A stretch of DNA of 64,000 nucleotides from Pyrinomonadaceae bacterium (GTDB lineage Bacteria; Acidobacteriota; Blastocatellia; Pyrinomonadales; Pyrinomonadaceae): NCBI GenBank assembly GCA_030841105.1, contig JAVEDE010000106.1, positions 1-64,000 on the forward strand, written 5' to 3'. The position numbers and the translations under genes were made by a program. Below the pieces are notes generated by a model. That model was not told the origin of the DNA. It saw only the letters and a program-made list of their open reading frames with translations, and ran no database searches. Shown here piece by piece: positions 1 to 7,147 of the stretch. Each line of letters starts with the position of its first letter. The stretch's first letter is position 1.

Positions 1-2
1 TC

Positions 3-257
3 CGGCTGCGCGGCACCCTGCAGAGCGTCACCCTCCGCCCGCACGGCGGCGTGCTGGCGCTCGTGGCCGAGCTCTACGACGGCACGGGAACGGCGTACGT
101 CGTCTGGCTCGGCCGCCGCCGCATCGAGGGCATCAGGGCGGGCGCGGCGATGGTCGTCGAAGGCCGGCTTGGGGCGCCCACGGGCGGGCGGCGCACGATC
201 TACCCGTTCTTACTCGTGCGCGCCGCTTCCCAATCTACGAATAAATCAACCCAATAG
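3..257 (+). CDS. OB-fold nucleic-acid-binding protein, C-terminal part (runs off left edge)
   Basis: The reading frame is open from the first full codon (base 3) to a TAG at 255-257, so only the C-terminal 84 residues are present. The segment around LRGTLQSVTLRP, AELYDGTGTAYVVWLGRR and GAAMVVEGRL is the beta-barrel pattern of the short OB-fold proteins I know from Actinobacteria. Those normally finish with an I-[FY]-N-P-R-Y-E-L strand; here RTIY is followed instead by PFLLVRAASQSTNKSTQ, so the end looks replaced or diverged. Base composition drops abruptly at about 225-260. The gene may be a truncated resident gene, a transferred fragment, or one side of an assembly junction. Its nucleic-acid-binding role is inferred from fold only. 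Confidence 0.5.
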   Translation, partial: RLRGTLQSVTLRPHGGVLALVAELYDGTGTAYVVWLGRRRIEGIRAGAAMVVEGRLGAPTGGRRTIYPFLLVRAASQSTNKSTQ

Positions 258-354
258 GGAGACTGACTCATTGCCTCCATCGTTATCCGTATAAAACAGT
301 TTTGGTTAAGTCTCCTTCTAACTCTAGCGGGGAGGTCTACTGTGCAACTGGCTT

Positions 355-404
355 TGCCCATAAAATACAGTTTGCCTATAAATTAATAGGTCTGCCTATA
401 AATT
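355..404 (+). repeat. Three direct 12-bp repeats at 18 and 20 bp spacing
   Basis: TGCCCATAAAAT at 355-366, then TGCCTATAAATT at 373-384 and again at 393-404. The last two are identical and the first differs at three positions. The spacing of about two helical turns suggests protein binding to one DNA face. A related GGCTTTGCCTA core lies in inverted orientation at 5321-5331, on the other side of the island. Confidence 0.6.
375..399. promoter_or_regulatory. Cluster of CCTAT/ATAGG half-sites (possible XRE operator)
   Basis: CCTAT at 375-379, ATAGG at 386-390 and CCTAT at 395-399 form two overlapping inverted repeats (CCTAT-6-ATAGG and ATAGG-4-CCTAT). The same half-sites occur as ATAGG-2-CCTAT at 5297-5308, directly upstream of the XRE gene. 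I infer binding by that regulator; the spacer lengths differ, which weakens the inference. Confidence 0.35.
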
Positions 405-440
405 GACATTATATTGGCAGGCTATGCTAGGTGAGATTGC

Positions 441-464
441 GCAGCCATAATATTATTATGGTTG
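441..464. repeat. 10-bp stem-loop
   Basis: Arms 441-450 (GCAGCCATAA) and 455-464 (TTATGGTTGC) pair over 10 positions with one G-T and a 4-nt loop. It follows the TTGACA box at 403-408 and precedes a short T-run near 486-490. It might terminate a short rightward RNA, but the distance to the T-run is too long for a normal intrinsic terminator. Confidence 0.4.
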
Positions 465-616
465 CATCAGACAGGTTGTAAGCAAATTTTTATCATCTTT
501 TCCGTGAGATGCGAAAAGTAGAATGCAATGTGGATTTATCCTCTGCCAAGCTATCTACTTAGATAGTCAACGCCAGAGCACAAAGTGCGCATGCTCTTTA
601 AAGTTATCACCTTCTG

Positions 617-1582
617 CTAAACCATCTCAGTCTGCGGCCCGAACTCCGCTTTTAATCCTACAATTTTACCATTAGCTATTCGATCGACAGCCAGATCATA
701 CTGCCCCGAGCTGACTCGCCAAACGGATACACGTGGAAAATGTGTACAGGCAACTAACAAACAACATAATGAGAAGATTTTGGGACCAAAAGGAATAAGG
801 ATGGGCCTTGCTGTGCGGAACGTACCATAAATTAAAGATTCAAGAGTAGTAAAACACTCAAAAGGGCGGTCAACAGCATATTCAATTAAATGATCGTTAG
901 GTACAACATCACGAAGAGTTTTATTGGCGCGCGTTACCTCTATATCATATCTAGTATCTTCCCCATGTGGTTTAAAAGCCCATACTCCTATTGGTTCTAT
1001 ATATTCTATTACTCCAACAGCTTTATCTCGCTCGTAGCCGAGGCCAAAGATTGCAACAGGTTGTGCGGCGGGTTCTGTTGTCCACCCAGCGAACATGTCA
1101 ATAACTGGTTTTGCGGTTACTATCGGTCCCTCTTGATAGTTGGGCGGAGAGAACTTTGCTGGGGCATACAAAAAATCCACCTCAAGTACTCCGCCCCTAT
1201 GCTTACATATAGATGCCATCAATATAGCAAGTCTAAAACGCGATATGCTAGAAATATCAACGCATATTCGAATAGGGTTGTCTTCTTCTTCTGAATCTAC
1301 TTTGTTTAGTATCTCCTCGCACCATACTTTAAAGTCGATGTCAGTGCTTTCTTTAACCTCGAAACCTTGCTGTTCAAACCAGTGCAAATTACTTTTATAT
1401 GCGTGCTCTTTGCGCTCATCAAATGCACTTGCAAATAGCCTCTTTGATTGATGCTTAAAAACACTCGCTACATAGTTTGACCGCTGTTCGTAACCTACGA
1501 CCGCTATCAAAGCGTCATATTGTGGGTTGCTTAGGGTCCCTTGGGACCAAGGTTTCACAGATTTTAAACAGTGCTTAATCAT
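617..1582 (-). CDS. Unknown 321-residue protein, third gene of putative defence operon
   Basis: I do not recognise the family by name. The protein is soluble, with no signal peptide or membrane segment. It appears to have two Rossmann-like halves: residues 23-35 read ALIAVVGYEQRS and residues 176-188 read VAIFGLGYERDKA, a repeated hydrophobic strand followed by G-Y-E-basic. A DISSISR motif follows the strand at 105-115, and LIPFGPKIFSL lies at 262-272. Repeated conserved polar loops after strands suggest a nucleotide- or nucleic-acid-binding or cleaving pocket (inference). Its start overlaps the end of the ATPase gene by 8 bp, so the two are translationally coupled. By position it is the candidate effector or sensor of the three-gene system. 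AT-rich codon use sets it apart from genes right of 5500. Confidence 0.75.
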   Translation of the reverse strand: MIKHCLKSVKPWSQGTLSNPQYDALIAVVGYEQRSNYVASVFKHQSKRLFASAFDERKEHAYKSNLHWFEQQGFEVKESTDIDFKVWCEEILNKVDSEEEDNPIRICVDISSISRFRLAILMASICKHRGGVLEVDFLYAPAKFSPPNYQEGPIVTAKPVIDMFAGWTTEPAAQPVAIFGLGYERDKAVGVIEYIEPIGVWAFKPHGEDTRYDIEVTRANKTLRDVVPNDHLIEYAVDRPFECFTTLESLIYGTFRTARPILIPFGPKIFSLCCLLVACTHFPRVSVWRVSSGQYDLAVDRIANGKIVGLKAEFGPQTEMV

Positions 1583-3464
1583 CGGATTGTTCTACTGAAG
1601 AAAAAAGTGAGTCTTGGTTCTCACTTCTCCATATGTCCTCTTGCTCTTTCTTCAAAATAAAGTTCAAGGATGTAGGACGCCCTAATATCAGCGGAATTTT
1701 ATAGTAAGGCGCAAGCAAATAGGAAAGTCGAAACCGCTTTCCTCTTAATGACTGGAGAATGATGTCACTATCGGGCTCATTTACATAAACGATTGCTCCT
1801 GCATTAAGAGCACGCCCTAGACTCTCAATCAGATCATCATCTGTTCTTGAATCTACTACAAATGTTAATGGTGGATCAGCAGTGAAATTTTGCCTTACTA
1901 CGACGTCATGAAAAAAGCTACCAATAAGATCAAGCGCTGATAACACCCCTCTAGGTGGCTGTTGCTTTTTTAAAGGTGGACACGGGATTGTCTTAAGATA
2001 AGCACGAAATCTATTCGCTGCTTTCTGTACCTCGCTACTCTGTTTCGTAGCAATGATTCTGCTCTTATCCTTCGCATAATCTTGAATCAACTTGCCAATA
2101 ATACCAATAAACCAGCGAGGATTACCTTCAACTATTGAAAATAAAGATAATGCTCCACTATATACTGTAGGATTTTTTCTACTTCGTTGCTGTTGTCTTG
2201 TATTTTGACCTAAATTATCTCCTACCCTGAAAGCGTCACGCACGGCGACTAAGGATCTAATTTTTCGCACCGCAGCAGCACGTTCATCCTCACTAAGTAA
2301 GTGGAGATTATCTAGATCGAGCTTCTTCGAATCCAAAAACTTACGAAATGAACTATCTTTCTCTGCCATTGATAAAAGGCGTGCATGGAGCGGGGATTTT
2401 GGTCTATATGCAGAAGTCTCGTAATCTTCCGATAATGTTTCGAACGCTGATCTTCCTAGGAGTTTTGTTGGCTCGATCGGATTTAGGCCATAATCTTTAA
2501 GTATTGATTCAAACAATGCCTTGCAAAAGTTATATCCGTTCTCTTTATGCGCATACCACAAAGCGACCTGATTATAATCGTTACCAAAGGTCGCTGAGAG
2601 TTCAGAATGAAGCAAACTTGCATCTTGACTGTAAGGGCTCATAGAGAGCTTAAAAAGCAATTTGCTATTTACGCTTCGCAACGACTTAATTAGCTCTTCA
2701 CGAATCCACTGTGGTGCTAATTCTAATTCATCAAATAAAAGCCCCCATTTACTTTGACTTTGAGCAGTACGATCGTCAAATAATTCAATTGCTAGTCCAG
2801 CAGAATATAGGAAGTTTAGGTGTAAATATTTGATGTTAGCTAGCCGTTCTCCACGGCCTTCGGGATTACGTAACGACTCTTCGCTACTAATCTCCCATAT
2901 GTTAGATAACCTAGTTGTTAATGCATGCTTAAGAGATACTAAACTAGGAATATTTATTTTTAAATACCATTTCTCTGCAATCTCACTTACTATCTCTGCT
3001 TCACTATTGCGGCTTAACTCGACACGTCTATGCGGCACGAGAGATGTGTCTTTGGGAGGGTAAGCTTTATATTGCATCGCCTCTACTAGGGCGCGTAAAA
3101 CATGTGTGGTAAAAGCGGCAACGCCTAGGATTCTTTTATGCTCCCAAACTAAAACATCTTCGCCTAGTGCTCCTATTTGTTCGCTCCAGCTTCTATCAGC
3201 GGGGATAAACACTCCTGTAAAATCTATTTTTGAACGATACACGTCCGCAATTGGAGACTTCCAAGCCTCAACTGCCGGTGATTGCAACATCTTCAGGATG
3301 GTAGTTTTACCACTCCCCCTAGGGCCAACAATAAGTGTGTGAGCACGTTTAAGCGTATCATCAAAATAATCAGGTGGAACGAATGTTTTCGCCACCTGCT
3401 CAGGCTCTAAAGCTCGAGCATTGAATGATTCGAAAATTGTTGGTAGTAATCCTGTCTGAGTCAT
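1575..3464 (-). CDS. P-loop AAA-type (ORC/Cdc6-like) ATPase of putative defence operon
   Basis: A 629-residue protein with Walker A GPRGSGKTT at residues 47-55 and Walker B GLLFDELE at 241-248, the latter followed by a predicted helix and the strand KLLFKLSMSP that could carry sensor 1. About 190 residues lie between the two motifs, longer than in minimal AAA domains. No long coiled coil or zinc hook is visible, so this is not an SbcC/Rad50-type SMC protein. The general form matches large ATPases that NCBI labels ORC-CDC6 family AAA ATPase, often found in mobile islands (recalled, not checked). The ATG shares ATGA with the metallophosphoesterase stop and the stop overlaps the next start, so it is the middle gene of a tight operon. 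It probably powers or gates the partner proteins. Confidence 0.8.
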   Translation of the reverse strand: MTQTGLLPTIFESFNARALEPEQVAKTFVPPDYFDDTLKRAHTLIVGPRGSGKTTILKMLQSPAVEAWKSPIADVYRSKIDFTGVFIPADRSWSEQIGALGEDVLVWEHKRILGVAAFTTHVLRALVEAMQYKAYPPKDTSLVPHRRVELSRNSEAEIVSEIAEKWYLKINIPSLVSLKHALTTRLSNIWEISSEESLRNPEGRGERLANIKYLHLNFLYSAGLAIELFDDRTAQSQSKWGLLFDELELAPQWIREELIKSLRSVNSKLLFKLSMSPYSQDASLLHSELSATFGNDYNQVALWYAHKENGYNFCKALFESILKDYGLNPIEPTKLLGRSAFETLSEDYETSAYRPKSPLHARLLSMAEKDSSFRKFLDSKKLDLDNLHLLSEDERAAAVRKIRSLVAVRDAFRVGDNLGQNTRQQQRSRKNPTVYSGALSLFSIVEGNPRWFIGIIGKLIQDYAKDKSRIIATKQSSEVQKAANRFRAYLKTIPCPPLKKQQPPRGVLSALDLIGSFFHDVVVRQNFTADPPLTFVVDSRTDDDLIESLGRALNAGAIVYVNEPDSDIILQSLRGKRFRLSYLLAPYYKIPLILGRPTSLNFILKKEQEDIWRSENQDSLFSSVEQSDD

Positions 3465-4702
3465 AGAGATCTTCCAATTTGTAATGGCTGACCATCACTG
3501 TCCCGAGAAACTGTAAGGTTATAGTTCGACTCCAGCTTTTTAATTATTGCTTGCAAACTTATTGGCAGAAGATATGAGACTTGAGGAAAGGCGCCAATTA
3601 TTTCATTCCATTCAACCCAAGGTTGTTTCTTTGAAGCAAAAATTGTCGCAATAGTTTTTGAGATCGAAGTAATATCTCCTCGATTCCCAAACCCACCCGA
3701 GGCAGGTAGGCCAGAACGTAGAGTTGCCCTCTGCCACCCAATTCCAGGAAGCCAATCCCAAGCTTGAAATGTTCCAATAAGCCCTAACTCAAGAGTATCA
3801 AGGTCTGACAAGGGAAATGTAATAACGTAGAATTGATTTCTAGCTTGGCCCTGTAATTCTTCATAAATTCTCGCACATAAACTTCCAGCAGAAAACACTA
3901 TTGGTGGAGAAATAGAAGCGGCTGCATAGGAAATTCTCGGGTGATGCTTATGTCCATGAATTACGATCCAATTACCATAATCACCTGAACCTAAAAGCTC
4001 TAATAACTTAGCCCCCCCTTCCATTAGACTAACGTCTTTATCTTCAATATCACCATGATTATGCGGATGGTGGTGACACAGAAGGATGTTGACTCGCCGT
4101 GGCTGCTCATGTTCAAGCACTTCAAGTTCGGCCTTTAGAGCTTCTACAGTTCTAGGTGTGATTCGCCCATGCTCAAATTCTCCTTCCTTAGCACCATGAT
4201 AGGCACTAGTGTTCAGAATCACGAGACGATAATCAGGCTCACTAAATACAATGTAATTACGTGCCCAGAATTTATCATTTAACTTTTCATCTTCGCATGG
4301 GAATGGAGGAACTAAGGATTGGAGAAGACCTTTGGCATCATAATCAGTATACTTATAACGCGAATCAACATCATGGTTGCCAGCTGTGACCGCCAATGTT
4401 TTAGCCTCTAGCTTCCTCTTTATCACATGAAGCTTGTCCCAAGTATATAAGATTCCCGCAGGTCGTGCTTTATCACCCATATCACCACAACACATAAGAA
4501 TATCTGCTCTAATACTTTGATCATCAATTAACTTTAAAAGACCTGCGATCGGATGATGGCTTACACGGTTCTCGGGGGCAACGGTGCATAAAAATGATGG
4601 GGCTTCTTTATCATCATTAAGATGATCATAGGCATGTATGTCGCTTACAATAGCGATTTTTAAAACATTACGTTGCGGAGTTTCTTGCTGAATATCTGTC
4701 AT
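3461..4702 (-). CDS. Calcineurin-like metallophosphoesterase, first gene of putative defence operon
   Basis: All five metallophosphoesterase signatures are present in order: D-x-H in SDIHAYD (residues 19-25), GDMGD near 73, GNHD near 108, a His cluster CHHHPH near 215, and GHKHH near 252. A two-metal active site is therefore intact and phosphodiester or phosphomonoester cleavage is expected; the substrate cannot be read from sequence. About 130 extra C-terminal residues follow the catalytic domain and end in a helix-turn-strand pattern that could be a winged helix. No signal peptide is present. The ATG at 4702 lacks a clear Shine-Dalgarno. It ends in a 4-bp ATGA overlap with the ATPase gene. 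The family includes nucleases such as SbcD, but the partner ATPase here is not SbcC-like. Confidence 0.85.
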   Translation of the reverse strand: MTDIQQETPQRNVLKIAIVSDIHAYDHLNDDKEAPSFLCTVAPENRVSHHPIAGLLKLIDDQSIRADILMCCGDMGDKARPAGILYTWDKLHVIKRKLEAKTLAVTAGNHDVDSRYKYTDYDAKGLLQSLVPPFPCEDEKLNDKFWARNYIVFSEPDYRLVILNTSAYHGAKEGEFEHGRITPRTVEALKAELEVLEHEQPRRVNILLCHHHPHNHGDIEDKDVSLMEGGAKLLELLGSGDYGNWIVIHGHKHHPRISYAAASISPPIVFSAGSLCARIYEELQGQARNQFYVITFPLSDLDTLELGLIGTFQAWDWLPGIGWQRATLRSGLPASGGFGNRGDITSISKTIATIFASKKQPWVEWNEIIGAFPQVSYLLPISLQAIIKKLESNYNLTVSRDSDGQPLQIGRSL

Positions 4703-4947
4703 CGGGAGGACACCAAATCACAAATTAGGATTCAAAACTAAAGCCTAAGGCACTCACAGGTAACGTAATAAGAGTCATTCAGAAAAAGTTGATGATGCAA
4801 GAAAGAATTTTACGCCAACGAGAGCCCTCATTATTGTCCCTGATTAGTCTTAGAATCAAGCTGCAAATTTCTGGAGCTTGAGAGCTAACTTATCCGACTT
4901 TTGGTAGTTAGATAGAAATCAACTCGTTAAAGGTGTCAATAAGGACA
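4703..4947. other. AT-rich spacer between XRE gene and operon
   Basis: This 245-bp gap separates two genes that face the same way. It presumably carries the promoter of the metallophosphoesterase-led operon. I see no ATAGG/CCTAT palindrome of the sort found at 5297-5308 and no obvious hairpin terminator. No gene is evident. Confidence 0.4.
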
Positions 4948-5280
4948 TTATCTACCGCTATAAGGAATATTCTGTTTGCCTCGTACAAGCTTCGTAACCA
5001 GTTTATGCCCTGTGATTGTTGGCAATAGAGTTGGTAACTCTAGATCGTCATCAACTAATATCTCCATTGTCACACCTGATACTCTTGCATACGCTAGTAA
5101 CACAAGCAATGGAGGTTCGCGTTTGCCTTGCTCATATTGAGAAATACTAGCTGGATAAAGCGGTATCCCAGAGCAATCCAAACGTTCAATCATCTGTTCT
5201 TGCGTGAGATTAAGGCCCATCCTGATTGCGTGTAGCTTAGCGGCTAGGCGTGTGGGTCTCTGGCGGTTTGAGCGTCCCAT
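4948..5280 (-). CDS. XRE-family helix-turn-helix regulator
   Basis: A 110-residue protein whose centre, LAAKLHAIRMGLNLTQEQMI then SISQYEQGKREPPLLVLLAYARVSGV, is a Cro/C1-type HTH domain (residues 13-72). It ends in a DDDLELP tail and a basic C-terminus. Such regulators bind palindromic operators as dimers. The start is set by AGGAGG seven to eight bases upstream. An ATAGG-2-CCTAT palindrome at 5297-5308 abuts that ribosome site, so autorepression is likely (inference). It sits upstream of the three-gene operon on the same strand and is its natural candidate regulator, a common arrangement for defence loci. Confidence 0.85.
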   Translation of the reverse strand: MGRSNRQRPTRLAAKLHAIRMGLNLTQEQMIERLDCSGIPLYPASISQYEQGKREPPLLVLLAYARVSGVTMEILVDDDLELPTLLPTITGHKLVTKLVRGKQNIPYSGR

Positions 5281-5296
5281 CAGAGTAAACCTCCTG

Positions 5297-5308
5297 ATAG
5301 GAACCTAT
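5297..5308. promoter_or_regulatory. Palindrome ATAGG-AA-CCTAT upstream of XRE gene, probable operator
   Basis: A perfect 12-bp palindrome lies immediately upstream of the AGGAGG of the XRE gene. Its position is right for repressor occupation blocking transcription or initiation. The same half-sites recur at 375-399 at the far end of the island. Confidence 0.5.
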
Positions 5309-5512
5309 TTAATGAATATGTAGGCAAAGCCAAGCCCACATAACAATCATTATCGGACTCGGCGTGTGTCTTTATATTTCGACTGTGGTCGTTAGGTTAA
5401 GTTCTTTCCTCTTGACAGTAATTCGTGAGGGCGATAACGTGCGGCGTCTCCGGCAGAGGTCTCCGACGAACTTCTCCGAGCCGTCGAAAGCCATCCGGCA
5501 TCTCGCAAATCA

Positions 5513-6799
5513 ATGATTATGAAAAGTGTCTTGATCCTGTGCCCGACGAGCAGAGAGTATCGCTATCTGCCCGCCGTGGCCGCAGGGTTGAACTGTCGCT
5601 TGCGCTTCGACGGATTCGCGGGCGATTACTTCGACCAGCAACTCGCGGGCGTTCGCCAGCATAAGGCGAACGGACTCGACATCCTGTCGCTGATTGAAGC
5701 GACGATTGATCGTTACAAGGATGACGAACTCGCGGGGGTCACGTCCGGGGTGGGCTATCCGGGCATGCCCGTGGCGGCGATTATGGCGGAGCGTTTGGGG
5801 TTAGCGGGGCCGAAGGTCGAGTGCGTGCTGCGCTGCGAACACAAGTACTATTCGCGGGTGGCGCAACGCGCTCTCGTCCCGTCCGCCACGCCCTCTTTTC
5901 AACTCGTGCCGCCGGAGGGTCTCGACGCCGACGCGCTCGGCATTTCCTTTCCGCTTTTCTTGAAACCAGTCAAGTCGTGCTTTTCCATCAACGCGCAGAA
6001 GATATTTTCCCTGCCCGAGTTCAGACGCGCCGCCGCGACGAGTTTGCTGCCTGAAGGCTTCCTGCGCCCCTTCAACGATCTGCTCAAGGCGTATACCGGT
6101 TACGAGTTCGACGCCTCGCACATGCTGGCCGAGACCTTGCTCGAAGGCATGCAGGTGTCACTCGAAGGCTACGTGTTCGGGGGTCGGGTACACGTCCTCG
6201 GCATCATTGATTCGGTGATGTTCCCGGACACGATCTCGTTCGAGCGTTTCGTCTACCCTTCGCGTCTGCCGGTGGAGGTGCAGGCGCGCATGACGCAGAT
6301 CGCGGAGGCGTTCATCAGCGGCATCGGTTACGACGACGCGCTCTTCAACATGGAGTTGATCTACAACCCGGCGACGGGCGAGATTCACATCATCGAGATC
6401 AACCCGAAGATCGCCTCGCAGTTCCCGGACTTGTTCGAGAAGGTGGACGGGACGAGTTCCTACACCCCGCTTCTACAGATCGCGCTCGGCGAAGAGCCTG
6501 CGTTTGCGCGCGGGCGTGGAGAGTTCAAGCTGGCCGCGAGTTGCGTCCTGCGCACCTTCGCGGACAAGAGGGTTCTGCGCGTTCCCTCCGGCGAGCAACT
6601 GGCAGAGTTGGCGCGCATCTATCCGGATGCGAACGTGGAGGTGGCCGTGTCCGCGGGAGACCTCCTTTCGGACATCATGCAGGACGGCAAGAGTTTTCGT
6701 TACGGCCTGATCAACCTCGGCGCAAACTCCCCTGAAGAGTTGGACGACAAACTCGCCTTCTGCGAAAACTTTCTCGACTTCCAGTTTGCCGCGCCGTGA
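5513..6799 (+). CDS. ATP-grasp domain ligase, carboxylate-amine type
   Basis: A 428-residue cytosolic protein. The central domain has the ATP-grasp pattern: the strand FPLFLKPVKSCFSINA with candidate ATP-binding lysines 151 and 154, the strand SLEGYVF with Glu218, and the metal-binding E-x-N in HIIEINPKIASQF (Glu295, Asn297). The N-terminal 100 residues form the usual pre-ATP-grasp Rossmann half. The closest general type is the carbamoyl-phosphate-synthase/biotin-carboxylase-like ATP-grasp, which joins a carboxylate to an amine through an acyl-phosphate. Substrates are unknown. ATG 5513 is used; ATG 5519 is also possible and neither has a strong ribosome site. A second ATP-grasp protein and an amino-acid racemase lie 3.4-5.1 kb away, which may point to peptide-like metabolite synthesis. 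Confidence 0.8.
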   Translation: MIMKSVLILCPTSREYRYLPAVAAGLNCRLRFDGFAGDYFDQQLAGVRQHKANGLDILSLIEATIDRYKDDELAGVTSGVGYPGMPVAAIMAERLGLAGPKVECVLRCEHKYYSRVAQRALVPSATPSFQLVPPEGLDADALGISFPLFLKPVKSCFSINAQKIFSLPEFRRAAATSLLPEGFLRPFNDLLKAYTGYEFDASHMLAETLLEGMQVSLEGYVFGGRVHVLGIIDSVMFPDTISFERFVYPSRLPVEVQARMTQIAEAFISGIGYDDALFNMELIYNPATGEIHIIEINPKIASQFPDLFEKVDGTSSYTPLLQIALGEEPAFARGRGEFKLAASCVLRTFADKRVLRVPSGEQLAELARIYPDANVEVAVSAGDLLSDIMQDGKSFRYGLINLGANSPEELDDKLAFCENFLDFQFAAP

Positions 6800-7147
6800 A
6801 ACTCACACCGCCTGCGTTCCTCAACAACTCCGTTTAGGGCGAGTTCACTTCGCTCAATCTTTTCATCAAGGTTAGCGCGACTTGTGGACGGCGGCTTTTG
6901 TAATAGTTGTTGACAGCTTAAGGCAAGCCACCTAAAGTGTAGGCGAGTTATCGTTTTACCTCGCACTCGGCCAGTCGTCTTTTTTCTACTCTCGAAAATT
7001 TGAAAAACGCGTTCGCGCGGGCGTTGACAACTCACTTGAGTCTCAGCCTGACACGTCGTTCCCACTACTGCGCCGCGTGTGGCGGGCGTCCTTCACCAGA
7101 CGCACGTCATGCGGGTTAACCTGTTCCCTTTCCACCGAGGAGGCCGA
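6800..7147 (+). other. Gene-free spacer with two TTGACA boxes
   Basis: No gene is evident. It carries a promoter-like pair at 6910-6938 and a second TTGACA at 7024-7029 whose -10 is unclear. It probably drives the cytochrome gene that follows. Confidence 0.4.
6910..6938 (+). promoter_or_regulatory. Sigma-70-like promoter for the cytochrome gene
   Basis: TTGACA at 6910-6915 and TAAAGT at 6933-6938 are separated by 17 bp. The leader to the likely start at 7148 would be about 200 nt. Confidence 0.45.

Larger units (their letters stand above)
258..616. other. AT-rich gene-free left flank of the island, rich in short repeats
   Basis: No convincing gene is seen. The stretch holds three related 12-mers at 355, 373 and 393, ATAGG/CCTAT half-sites at 375-399, a TTGACA box at 403-408 facing right with only a poor -10, a 10-bp stem (one G-T) at 441-464, a CTTTTC/GAAAAG stem near 496-517, a perfect 6-bp stem at 551-566, and nested stems at 576-596 just beyond the stop of the leftward operon. 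It could be the operon's 3' region, an element end, or a small-RNA locus. Nothing here decides between them. Confidence 0.5.

Noticed and set aside
355-404. CRISPR-like reading of the 12-bp repeats
   Set aside because: Only three copies, 6-8 bp between units, no cas genes.
1575-4702. SbcCD-type nuclease pair for the ATPase and metallophosphoesterase
   Set aside because: The ATPase has no long coiled coil or zinc hook, Walker A and B lie only about 190 residues apart, and gene order plus the third protein do not fit.
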